Shown here piece by piece: positions 43,336-64,000 of a DNA stretch of 64,000 nucleotides (positions are counted from its first letter, which is position 1; every line of letters starts with the position of its first letter). This DNA is from Oncomelania hupensis. Taxonomy: Eukaryota > Mollusca > Gastropoda > Littorinimorpha > Pomatiopsidae. Location of the stretch: assembly GCA_036898135.1 (NCBI GenBank), contig CM072511.1, forward strand, positions 154,159,425 through 154,223,424, written 5' to 3'. The position numbers and the translations under genes are program-made. A model generated the notes under the pieces. That model saw nothing but the letters and a program-made list of their open reading frames with translations, had not been told where the DNA came from and made no database searches.

Positions 43336-44184
43336 TATAGTCTAAATAATTTAGTCACACATTAAAAAAATATAGCTATAGGCTGCCTTGTGGTCAGCAA
43401 CAACAAAACAATCTGCAAAAGTCATTAACATCTATTATTTCTATCTGCACCACGGGCCAGACCTCCAAAAACATTTAGCCTTCTCTCTCAAAAGAACTTA
43501 AACGTTTACGATCAATTTATTCATTACACCCTCCACTTAAAAACACAAAACATAGTCATAGTCGTTGTGTGTGTGTGGGTGTGTGTGTGTGCGTGCGTAT
43601 GTGTGCGTGTATATGTCGGATACTAACTCTTGCTTTAAAGGGTTTACATTCATTTACTAAACACATATTCATCAACTTATTCATTAACCCACAATTCTTA
43701 TTTTAAAAAAAATAAATACAAATTAAAACATAAAAAATTATTTAAAAAAAATATTAACACAAAAAATTTACCCATTATTATTATTTAAAATTGTTTTTTT
43801 TTCTTTTTTTTTAAACATTGTATTTGCAAAAATCAACACACTCTCTCTCTCTATAAGTTTTATGCTTGCATCAACAGAATTTTCGAGAATCTACCACACA
43901 AGCTCATTACCATGTTTTTGTTATTAGCCTTTCTAAGGTCATAACCAATAGTCTTTTTCACATAAATGTCGGGTACTTCCTTTTTCTTCCATGGCTTTTT
44001 CAAACTTTCCATATATATAAAAACAATTAACAATCCACATCAAAGCAGGCACTCAGCAGATCGTAAAAGCCTCATCATCATAAAACCATCCTCCCCAAAC
44101 TCTAAACCCATCACGTGACCCAAACCCCAGTCACCAACATGACGTCAGCCTATCAGGGCAGCACATCACGTGACCCAAACTCCG
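43336..44184. other. Intergenic, nothing recognised
   Basis: AT-rich with a TG run near 43,567-43,600. No gene supported. Confidence 0.5.
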
Positions 44185-44427
44185 TTACCAAGATGACGTC
44201 AGCACCAAAAAAAACAACAAACAAACAACATCCTCATAGGCCGAGTCCTTAACTACTGCCGCATGTGCCATCTTGCTAGTCACACAGCGCATCTGAACCC
44301 GCTGATCCCACGCCCAACGCATGTTCGTCGTAGGACCTTCAGGCTGAGATACTGTATGTACTGAAATAGGTCTGCTATTGTTATAGTTATCCAAAAGTAG
44401 ATCACAGTTTCCACCTTGGGATTGCAT
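44185..44427 (-). other. Unrecognised short open frame
   Basis: 80 codons, mixed composition (ISVHTVSQPEGPTTNMRWAW is ordinary protein-like), no splice sites or homology I recognise. It lies just downstream of gene B. Could be a relic exon or chance. Confidence 0.25.
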
Positions 44428-44499
44428 GTGGAAAATATGGAGAGTTCAGAATTTATGATGGATGATGGCGATAATGATGGTTATGATGACATATCAACG

Positions 44500-44812
44500 A
44501 CGATGCCAACGATTCTGCTACTGATAATGATGATGATGATGATGATGGCGCTAAGCGATGATGATCAGATAATGACGATGGTGATGACGAGACAACAGCG
44601 ATGATGACGATGAGGGTGATGATGACGACGACGATGACCCTGACAGCGATGATGATAATGACGAGACGACAGCTATTATGATGATGATAATGATGACGAG
44701 ACAACAGCGATGATATTATGATGATGATAATGATGATGACCAGACGACAGTGATGATGACGACAATGATGATGATGAAGATGGTGTTGATAATGACGATA
44801 GTGGTGATGGCG
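44500..44812. repeat. GAT/GAC trinucleotide-rich tract
   Basis: Degenerate (GAT)n/(GAC)n with ACAGC interruptions, directly after the gene B stop codon. Confidence 0.9.
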
Positions 44813-44813
44813 G

Positions 44814-56828
<12,015 letters not shown>

Positions 56829-57065
56829 GACGCCGACTTCTATCTTCTTCTTTGTTCTTCCCGTCTGTTGGTTTCTTTCTCCAAATATTTATTGATTTCT
56901 ACAAACTATGATTGTCGTCCGTCAAAGAGAAAGAAAACAAAATATTAGAACATTAAATATGAATAAATTATTTTATTCGCAAAGAAATTTACTCAATAGA
57001 TGAAATTTTCGTAAAAACAAATAAACTAGGTACAAGATACTAGATGATTAAATTATACAACGTTA

Positions 57066-57522
57066 CCCAGATGACGCATAAAACTGGAAAAAGGATTGGT
57101 TCAAGGTTGGCACGACATAGCTTGCAAACGTGCAATCTTGACACCACAGCTTGTGCCTAGCTTGTGACAACCTCGTCAACCTGGAGAGCCCTGTGCGCTA
57201 GATCCTTTTCCTCACGAGCCGCAGCAGTCACTGTACTTGGCTAACAAAGGTTTCCACAGAAAAAGAAAAAAACAAACTTGTGCAGTAAATATTGTGTGTC
57301 CCGTGGGAGTGGACCTAAAAGTTTTACAAACTATTTGCGTTGTTATAATTTTTATTTTCATTCTTGGCACATGCTTGGCACCACCTACGCACAACCCTTG
57401 GCTGCCAGGGTCGGGCGCAGTCATAGCCGCTGTGCAAAGCCGACCCTGGCCCTGTCATGTCGGGCCCAACCTGAGAGCTAACCTTATCCCAAGGTTGGGA
57501 CAAGGTTGGTGTGTCATCTAGG
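57066..57522. mobile_element. TA-flanked inverted-repeat MITE, copy B (uninterrupted)
   Basis: Ends CCCAGATGACGCA and TGTGTCATCTAGG with TA on each side, 457 bp. Same element as 18,280-21,701 without the LINE. Confidence 0.83.
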
Positions 57523-57854
57523 TATACAACTTCTCTTCCTTAAAAAAATGTCTGATCTCGCCTCCCATCTCCATCATCATTCCTTCTTTTCCATTTAGAC
57601 CACCGCCGTAACATCGTAGATCTATGATCCAAGCCCCCTCACTCCTTATCTGCTCTCCTCCTTTCCCTCTCTCCCTCATCTTTTATATTTTACTTGTAAA
57701 TATTCTTTTTCATGTTTGTATTATGCCTTTGCATAATTTATTAGTGTCTCATTTTTGTTTCACTTCTTCTCATATGTATTTCGATATTAACGTAAATGCG
57801 TGAGAACTGCGCTTTTAACTGACGTCATAAGGAAAAAGCTATATTTATATACCC

Positions 57855-57857
<3 letters not shown>

Positions 57858-57922
<65 letters not shown>
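57858..57922. repeat. (TTA)n microsatellite
   Basis: Trinucleotide array, much shorter in the other duplicate (22,038-22,050). Confidence 0.95.
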
Positions 57923-57924
<2 letters not shown>

Positions 57925-57952
57925 AATGATAAATTAATATATTGTATAACGA

Positions 57953-57960
57953 CAGAGAGA

Positions 57961-58019
<59 letters not shown>
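57953..58019. repeat. (GA)n, left part of a split array
   Basis: The right part is at 60,867-60,954. The unsplit paralogous array is 22,078-22,166. Confidence 0.9.
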
Positions 58020-58022
<3 letters not shown>

Positions 58023-60866
58023 AGACTTCAGAACTTTATTTTAAAAGGTTAAGATTTTAGGCATGAGCCTATTCTTACAATCAGACCTTTTATAATAAGA
58101 TAAAGATAGCATCAAAATGTACTATACCATTATAAAATAAAATTAAAAAAAAATAAAATAAAAAAATAAAAAAATAAAAAAACACGTTTATTACAACAAA
58201 TACAAAAAGACAAAAGCCCAACCACCATTACTGCTACAACTATATATACCACCACTACTACTATGATACACGGCTAGAAACATAGAAACATTAAAAGCAA
58301 ATCTTATTAGGAGACAATAACAATGAAACAATCTTAAGAGGTTCAATTAGTTAAAAGCAAAGTACACAACAACAAAACATTTACATATTTAGGAAACAAA
58401 TTAATAAATATGAAGCAATACATTTGATTTTTACAAGCACATTTATGATATACATTATAACATGAATTGTACATTTGCAATTATGATACAGTTTATATTA
58501 CAAACTAAAAATTTTTTTTTAAATAACACCTAAAATATACGTTATGAAAATTAAGGCTGTGACATAATTACCAACTTAGCATTAATAATATTAGTTATTG
58601 GATCGACTGTTTGGGGCTGCAGAGAGAAGGACCTTTAGGTATTCGGGTGATTGATTTGTGTGGACTTTGTACATAAGCATTGCTTTGTTGTAAATAAATT
58701 GCTTATCCAAAGGTAATATTTGCAAAGTTTTCATTTTTTTACAGTAGTCAAAGTTGGGTCAGTGTGAATAAGCTTAACTGCTCGTCTGTGAAGAGAGTTC
58801 AAACTTTTTAAAGTGTTACCACTCGCCATACACCAGATCGATGATGCATAATTTATATGAGACAAACAATGTGCATAGAAAATATTTTTCTAGCTTCGAG
58901 TCCAACATATTGCTTTAGTTGCTTAAGTAGAAACAAATTTCTAGATAAAGTTTTGCTCACATTATTTACATGGCAGTGCCAGTTTAATTCGTCATCAATA
59001 GCTGCACCAAGTAGTTTATGTTCACGGACTTGAGTAATTGGTTTAGAATCAATGTCAAGGTTTAAATTGAGGCTGTATTTGATGCTTCTGTCTTGTTGTT
59101 ATTACCATTGATTTTGTTTTTATGGGGTTGAGCAACATTTTGTTTTCTTTGCACCAGTTTTGCACATCCAACAGACCTTGCTGAAGTGAAAGCTGGACTT
59201 TGGACAGATTTTTGTCAGAAGTATGTAGAGTATTGTCATCAGCAAATAAATCGCGTGATATGTTTGAGTTTTCAAGCGATAAGGGTAAATCATTGATAAA
59301 TAAACAAAAGAGAAGTGGACCCATAATTGAGCCTTGAGGAACGCCACATGTTAAAGTTTTATAACTTGACGATTTACCATTTAAATGGACACATTGTGTT
59401 CTGTCTGATAGGTACGATTTGAGGAACGAAGTGGTGTTATTGCTATTAACATAAAGGCTTACTTTTTTTTTTTATAATATGCTATGGTCGACTAAATCGA
59501 AAGCCTTCTTGAAATCAAGAAAAACTGCTCCGGTAACTTTTGATCGATTGATAGCTGATATCCATGTGTCACATAATCTGGTTAGCGCTGTGTGACAAGA
59601 ATGATGTTTACGAAATCCAGACTGCAAATTATGGAACAGTTTGTGGTTTTCTATATATTGCAAAAGATGTTTATGCATATGTTTTTCCAAGGGTTTGGAC
59701 AAAATTGATAACAAAGAAATGGGTCTATAATCATTGAGACCATTTGGGGTTTTGATTTTTGGTAGTGGAATGACTTTGGCAATTTTGAGTGAAGTCGGAA
59801 ATACACCTTTTTCAAGACTTAGATTAAGAACGTAAGTTACAATTTCAACAATGTATGGCAGAGATATTTTTAGGATAAAAGAATTTATGTTAGACTATCT
59901 GGACCCGTGGAACGCTTGTTTTGTAGATCCATAATATATTTTCCTACTTCATTTACGGCCAGCGGGGGGAATGCGAAAGAGTTTGAAGATCTTCTTTGAT
60001 TACAAAAATCTTATAGTCTACGTGGGGTGGTGTATTCATGTTTACCTTTGAGACCAATGTTGGCTATGCTTAAGAAGTGGCTGTTGTATTCTTCTTCAGA
60101 AAAGGTAGCTTTACTCACATGGTTCTGCTTACGTGATTTGTGTGTGATTTCATTCATTGCTTTCCAAAATGAGGCGGTATCCCCCCCATTTTGAATTATT
60201 TTTTGAAAATAATTTTTCTTGGACATTTTAACAAGAGTATTGATTTTGTTTCTTAGAATTTCATATTCATTAAACTGCTTATTCTTTTTGTATCTGTCTC
60301 GCAGTTTCATAGCTTCCATTATTTTGGGAGTTAGCCAGTTTGGAAGTGTTGGACTTTTTACTCTCTTCTTACACATAGGTGCATGTTTATTTATAACTGG
60401 AAGGAAGAGTGAATAGAATTCTTCAAGAGCTTCGTTTGGATCCGTCTTGTTCAGAACATTCGCAAATGAAAATTTGCCATGTGCAAATAGTAGGACAGTG
60501 GTCACTCATGCCACTTTGAATCACCATTACTTTCTCAACTTTATTCCTCTGATTGGTGTAAATATGATCCAGAAGAGTTGAGGAGTTCGGTGTTATTCGA
60601 GTTGATTCCTTTACAAGCTGATGGAGACCAAACATGGATAACGTGGATTTCCAGGAATGTTGTGGTTTATGCAAGTCAATATTAAAGTCACCGAGTAAAA
60701 GAATATCTCTATTTGTTGCACTGACATTGTCCATCATTTGAACAAAATGATCATACCAAATATATGCAGACGACGGATTTCTGTACAAAATTCCTACAAG
60801 AAACGATTGAGATTTATACGCTTTTATTTCAAACCACATACACTCCACATTTTTGGATTCTAAATC
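58020..60866 (-). mobile_element. 5'-truncated CR1-group LINE inserted in a (GA)n array
   Basis: On the minus strand it starts inside the endonuclease at the microsatellite edge and runs through RT to a 3' UTR ending at 58,020. The same microsatellite lies on both sides, so the target duplication cannot be read. Confidence 0.85.
59055..60866 (-). pseudogene. LINE endonuclease and RT, frameshifted
   Basis: Endonuclease: CMWFEIKAYKSQSFLVGILY, DILLLGDFNIDLHK, STLLDHIYTNQ, SGMSDHCPTI (60,860-60,500). A frameshift near 60,495 precedes the linker PNWLTPKIMEAMKLRDRYKK. RT blocks: SKPLEKHMHKHLL, QSGFRKHHSCHTAL, VFLDFKKAFDLVDHSIL, then after further breaks GPLLFCLFINDLP and LFADDNTLHT (59,324-59,220). 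At least three frame disruptions. Confidence 0.82.
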
Positions 60867-60885
60867 AGAGAGAGAGAGAGAGAGG

Positions 60886-60954
<69 letters not shown>
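60867..60954. repeat. (GA)n, right part of a split array
   Basis: Followed by AATGTTTGGTTTTCCCATAA, homologous to the sequence after the array at 22,167. Confidence 0.93.
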
Positions 60955-60958
<4 letters not shown>

Positions 60959-61034
60959 TTTGGTTTTCCCATAAATTCTCCGAGGTTTTTCTCAACATCT
61001 CGAGTTTCCGAAATGATATATAGACCTACCCATT

Positions 61035-63236
61035 TGTAACAAGAGGCTAGGTTTACCCAGCACTTTTAAGCTGTTGCCTTGTTTAGTCAGCTGTAGCTTT
61101 AGTAGGTTAATGTTACCCTGCAGCAGACGACAGAAGTTTGCTGTATGCTACACTTTTCTAATGCTGACGCAGGGATCAGTTTACTAACGCGCCCTGCGCC
61201 ATTGACGCATAAAAATTAAAAATGACCCATCTACAATTCTTGCCAGGGGCCGAATGGCGTTTCGATTTTTGGTACCAGTGCGCCACAACAATAACAGTGC
61301 ACTGTATTGGAGGCGACAAACGTGCTTTTGCTAAGGCAAGTTCAGCGATTGGCTATGAGGGCCCGGATGTTGATCTTTCAGCCAATAAGAAGTGTTGTAC
61401 GATTCTTCCAAATCAGAATTTGCTATCGTCTGCGCGTATGTTGTGTCCGTGCAAGGAGGATTTTGTGTTTTTCTTTGTGCCGCTTTGAAAATACCCCCCC
61501 CCCACCCCCCCCCCCCCCAAAAAAAAAAAAAAAAAAAAAAAAAGAACAACGCACACACACACAAAAAAACTAAACTTGAGGTAGGACAGTCTAGACTGTC
61601 GTTTGCTGCTGTTAAACTACAGTCTACCGCCGCTAATCCTACGCAAGATGATTGTGTGAGCCCCGAGTCAAGTCAAAATACTGATCCCTGTTCTGGTTAG
61701 TGTTTTGTTGGTAAACATGCTTCACAACACATGCACACTCACAATAATCTATTTTGTTTTAATTTCTATAATAATATCTCCAGGTTATCTTTTACATATA
61801 CGTAAATTACTGCTGAAATCATGGCCCATTGAAATTTGATCTGAGGGGCCCAATGGCCCATAGCTTTTTTGTGTCAGGCTGAACCCTGCTGACGATAGCC
61901 CAGTTGGTAATCACATCATTCAGCTTACGGATAGGCAGCAGTCCTGCCAATCCGGACAGAGGACGCTTAAGTTTACCGGTTCTACCCGGTTGAGGCAGAC
62001 AGCTTAGGAGAGTCATTCGCTGTTCAACTTGCCTAGAGTACAGAGCTCAGCTCTACAAAATCTCTCCACTGAAGAATAGGAAAGCAGGAACGATTGAAAA
62101 CACTATTCAACTAAGTTAGCCACGGCCTAACATTGTCAAAAAGGTAAATGAACATACTTTTGTTTCATCGTGATGTATTGATATTATTGTTTAATTATGT
62201 TTGTGAAATTTGCTATGCTTAAAATTGAATTGTTAGTCCAACGTTGCGTGACCACGTGGTGAACACGACCGGTTTTGATGCCATGTTGTATTCCGTACGG
62301 ACCCACTGTTGTTTAACCTATATGTATTCTTGAAGACCAGTGGCTGTACCAGAGAATGTGTTTACTATTAATTATTTCTCTATGTGTATAGTTAGCCATG
62401 ATTTATATTTATATATGTATAGGAAACTAGAGTGGAGATTCCAGTGGACCACGGACTTAGCAGAATGTTCGTCGCTTATATATAGAGATGTGGAGCTAAT
62501 CACTGAGGGTTGCTTCGCACTTCAGTGAGACGCTCTGCACAAACCTAGAGTACATGGTGGTGCCGAATTTCATCTCATATGTTACAGACGAGCAGGCATC
62601 GTATCGTGAGCCCAACCAGGCGAAAGACAAGAAAACGTCTTAACTGAAAGTTGGCCTGCATCGGCTGCTATGTGCGACGAGAGCCCACCAGTCTAGCAAC
62701 AAGGAGAAGAATCCACAATAACACAGCTCATCAAGGAATCAACCACAACTCAGCTATTCTAACATTAAGTTAAGTGCAACGTAGTCAGTGCACCAAACCT
62801 GGTATCTAAAGACCACAGTAGTCCACTCTTCCAGAACTCTGACCCTTAGGGCAGAAAGCATCCAGTGCCCGATGAAGAAATAGTAGCTGCATAGAACTAT
62901 CAAGAAGCGAACCATTCGAATTGACATTTGAACTTTAAGTTAGTATCGTACTTAGCAGATTGTGTATAGAGTAGAGGAAATAAATGTGTGATATTTACTG
63001 TAAACAAGTGGCTGGACTACCTATGTTTCATAGCCGTGTGAGAGCTAGTGTGACAGTGATCTTTTACCATTTTTCTTTCTATCTCTGTACCCCAGCCTAA
63101 ACACAGACCGAGCTAAACATACAAATGTATTAAGTTGAGTCACAGGGAGATTTACTAGCGATCCCCATCGACAATAGACGAGTGGGTAATAGCATTCCAT
63201 TGTGCAGAGCCCAGCAACAATAGACCCACCGTCACA
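61035..63236. mobile_element. 2.2-kb TG...CA element with 5-bp target duplication, probable solo LTR
   Basis: Begins TGTAAC and ends GTCACA. CCATT flanks it at 61,030-61,034 and 63,237-63,241. The paralogous empty site (near 22,243-22,250) has a single CCATTCAT. It contains AATAAATGTG near 62,979, a possible polyadenylation signal, and a C/A homopolymer junction at 61,494-61,543. No gag or pol frame and no internal long direct repeat seen, so a solo LTR is the simplest reading; strand unknown (if the AATAAA is used, plus). Confidence 0.7.
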
Positions 63237-63477
63237 CCATTCATTCTTTCCGGGAATCATTTTAACAGGTCTACACCTGACGCAACAGGCGCTTGAGCAA
63301 ATCAATTAAGTCTAGACATTCTAGCAAAGCGTACAGTTGCTCGATCATCGATCTGTCCTAAAGGATGGGATTTATCAGATGACATTTAAACACTCTCTTT
63401 TTCACACTTTAGTTTACTTAGTAAAGCGTAGTGAAAGTCCACCCGGCACAGACCAGCTAAAGAAAGAGGGAAGCAGC
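63237..63477. other. Duplicated flank, right copy
   Basis: Close match to 22,245-22,490 (GGGAATCATTTTAACAGGTC, CAGGCGCTTGAGCAAATCAA and TTTAGTTTACTTAGTAAAGC shared). End of the recognisable segmental duplication. Confidence 0.8.
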
Positions 63478-63526
63478 AGAAGAAGAAGAAGAAGAAGAAG
63501 AAGAAGAAGAAGAAGAAGAAGAAGAA
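63478..63526. repeat. (GAA)n microsatellite
   Basis: About 16 units. Confidence 0.95.
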
Positions 63527-63665
63527 GGGTGCCGGTTTTTTTAGTTTTTTTTTTTTTATAAATAGTATTCCCACATTCTGGAAATGTAGTGCTTTAAATT
63601 CCCACTGTCGCTGTCTTTCTCATTTGTTCTTTTTCATTCCAACTCTGTTATATCAATCTACTATA
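63527..63665 (+). repeat. Dispersed retroelement family S, inverted partial copy
   Basis: Reverse complement of sequence within 52,830-52,960 (TTTAAATTCCCACTGTCGCT). Confidence 0.75.
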
Positions 63666-64000
63666 CTATCGAGGGCCGGAACCAGGTGGGGGGGGGAGGT
63701 GGGAGGGTTACCTGGGTTCCGGAACCCCATCCCCCCTCCAAACTAAAAAAAATTGAAAGTTTCAATGTTTTCAAAATTGTTTTTAGAACATTGCAGGTTT
63801 TAGTCATTTTTGGTCCAAGTTACAAAGAGTTATTTATAGACAATTCAACGGAAATCCATTTCAAGGGAGCCGTTGAAACGTCCAAAGCGTTTTCCCGTTG
63901 AAACGACCAAGTAACCCAACCCCTAAGCCTAAATTAGTAAATGCAGCCATATTTTCTTGTTCAGGCCGCAAGCCTCTTCCAGCACCTTCACCTTGATACT
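63666..64000. other. Window end, nothing assigned
   Basis: A poly-G run (63,687-63,695) and unassigned sequence. The last 40 bases are open on the minus strand but too short to call. Confidence 0.4.

Noticed and set aside
60866..60998. Ser-Leu repeat N-terminus of the LINE endonuclease frame
   Set aside because: Read-through from the (GA)n microsatellite into the truncated LINE, not a natural start.
63960..64000. Exon of a third cGAS-like paralog at the window edge
   Set aside because: About 40 open bases (KVKVLEEACGL) show no match to any gene A or B exon.

Overview
The window reads as nuclear DNA of a marine invertebrate, most likely a mollusc and probably a gastropod. The reasons are spliced genes with GT-AG introns, many microsatellites, at least five kinds of non-LTR retrotransposon, several small inverted-repeat DNA elements, and a tandem pair of cGAS-like receptor genes, a family known to be expanded in molluscs. 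No bacterial gene organisation, CRISPR array, rRNA or convincing functional tRNA is visible. The organism call is inference.

The only host genes I can support are two paralogous multi-exon genes on the minus strand, A (17,981 down to 10,523) and B (56,828 down to 44,814). Every exon junction below was read by eye as GT-AG, and the reading phases match from exon to exon. The product is a Mab-21/cGAS-type nucleotidyltransferase. It has the GS motif, the E-x-D pair at the same spacing as human cGAS, the third Asp in an I-S-F-D motif, and the W-R-x-S-F-S and P-H-Y C-terminal lobe motifs. Gene A carries eight short CX2CX9HXC zinc modules ahead of this domain but lacks the last two exons, its 3' end abutting a dispersed repeat. 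Gene B has the whole catalytic and C-terminal region but only one zinc module; in its long exon the linkers between modules survive while the modules are gone. Introns and flanks are also homologous, so the locus is a segmental tandem duplication (about 10.5-22.5 kb and 44.8-63.5 kb), later split by separate insertions in each copy.

Layout: 1-7.4 kb, repeats and a broken SGNH-esterase/RT/RNase H LINE with a second LINE nested in it. 7.4-10.4 kb, dispersed repeat Z split by a LINE. 10.5-18 kb, gene A. 18.3-21.7 kb, a TA-flanked inverted-repeat element split by a minus-strand LINE. 22-26.5 kb, microsatellites, a SINE, an RTE LINE with clear target duplications and a pogo/Tigger-like element. 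26.5-30.4 kb, a second copy of repeat Z split by a CR1-group LINE. 31.7-35.4 kb, an uninterrupted 1,209-codon LINE ORF with signal-like N-terminus, 2A-like motif, PHD finger, endonuclease and reverse transcriptase. 36-44.5 kb, tandem repeats, a twin-primed LINE insertion, inverted repeats, a mariner-like element, a palindrome and a SINE. 44.8-56.8 kb, gene B. 57-63.5 kb, the second copy of gene A's upstream flank, carrying a LINE inserted in a (GA)n tract and a 2.2-kb TG...CA element with a 5-bp target duplication.

The two cGAS-like genes would act in innate sensing of nucleic acids or related ligands; that follows from the family, not from anything measured here. All other coding sequence belongs to transposable elements.
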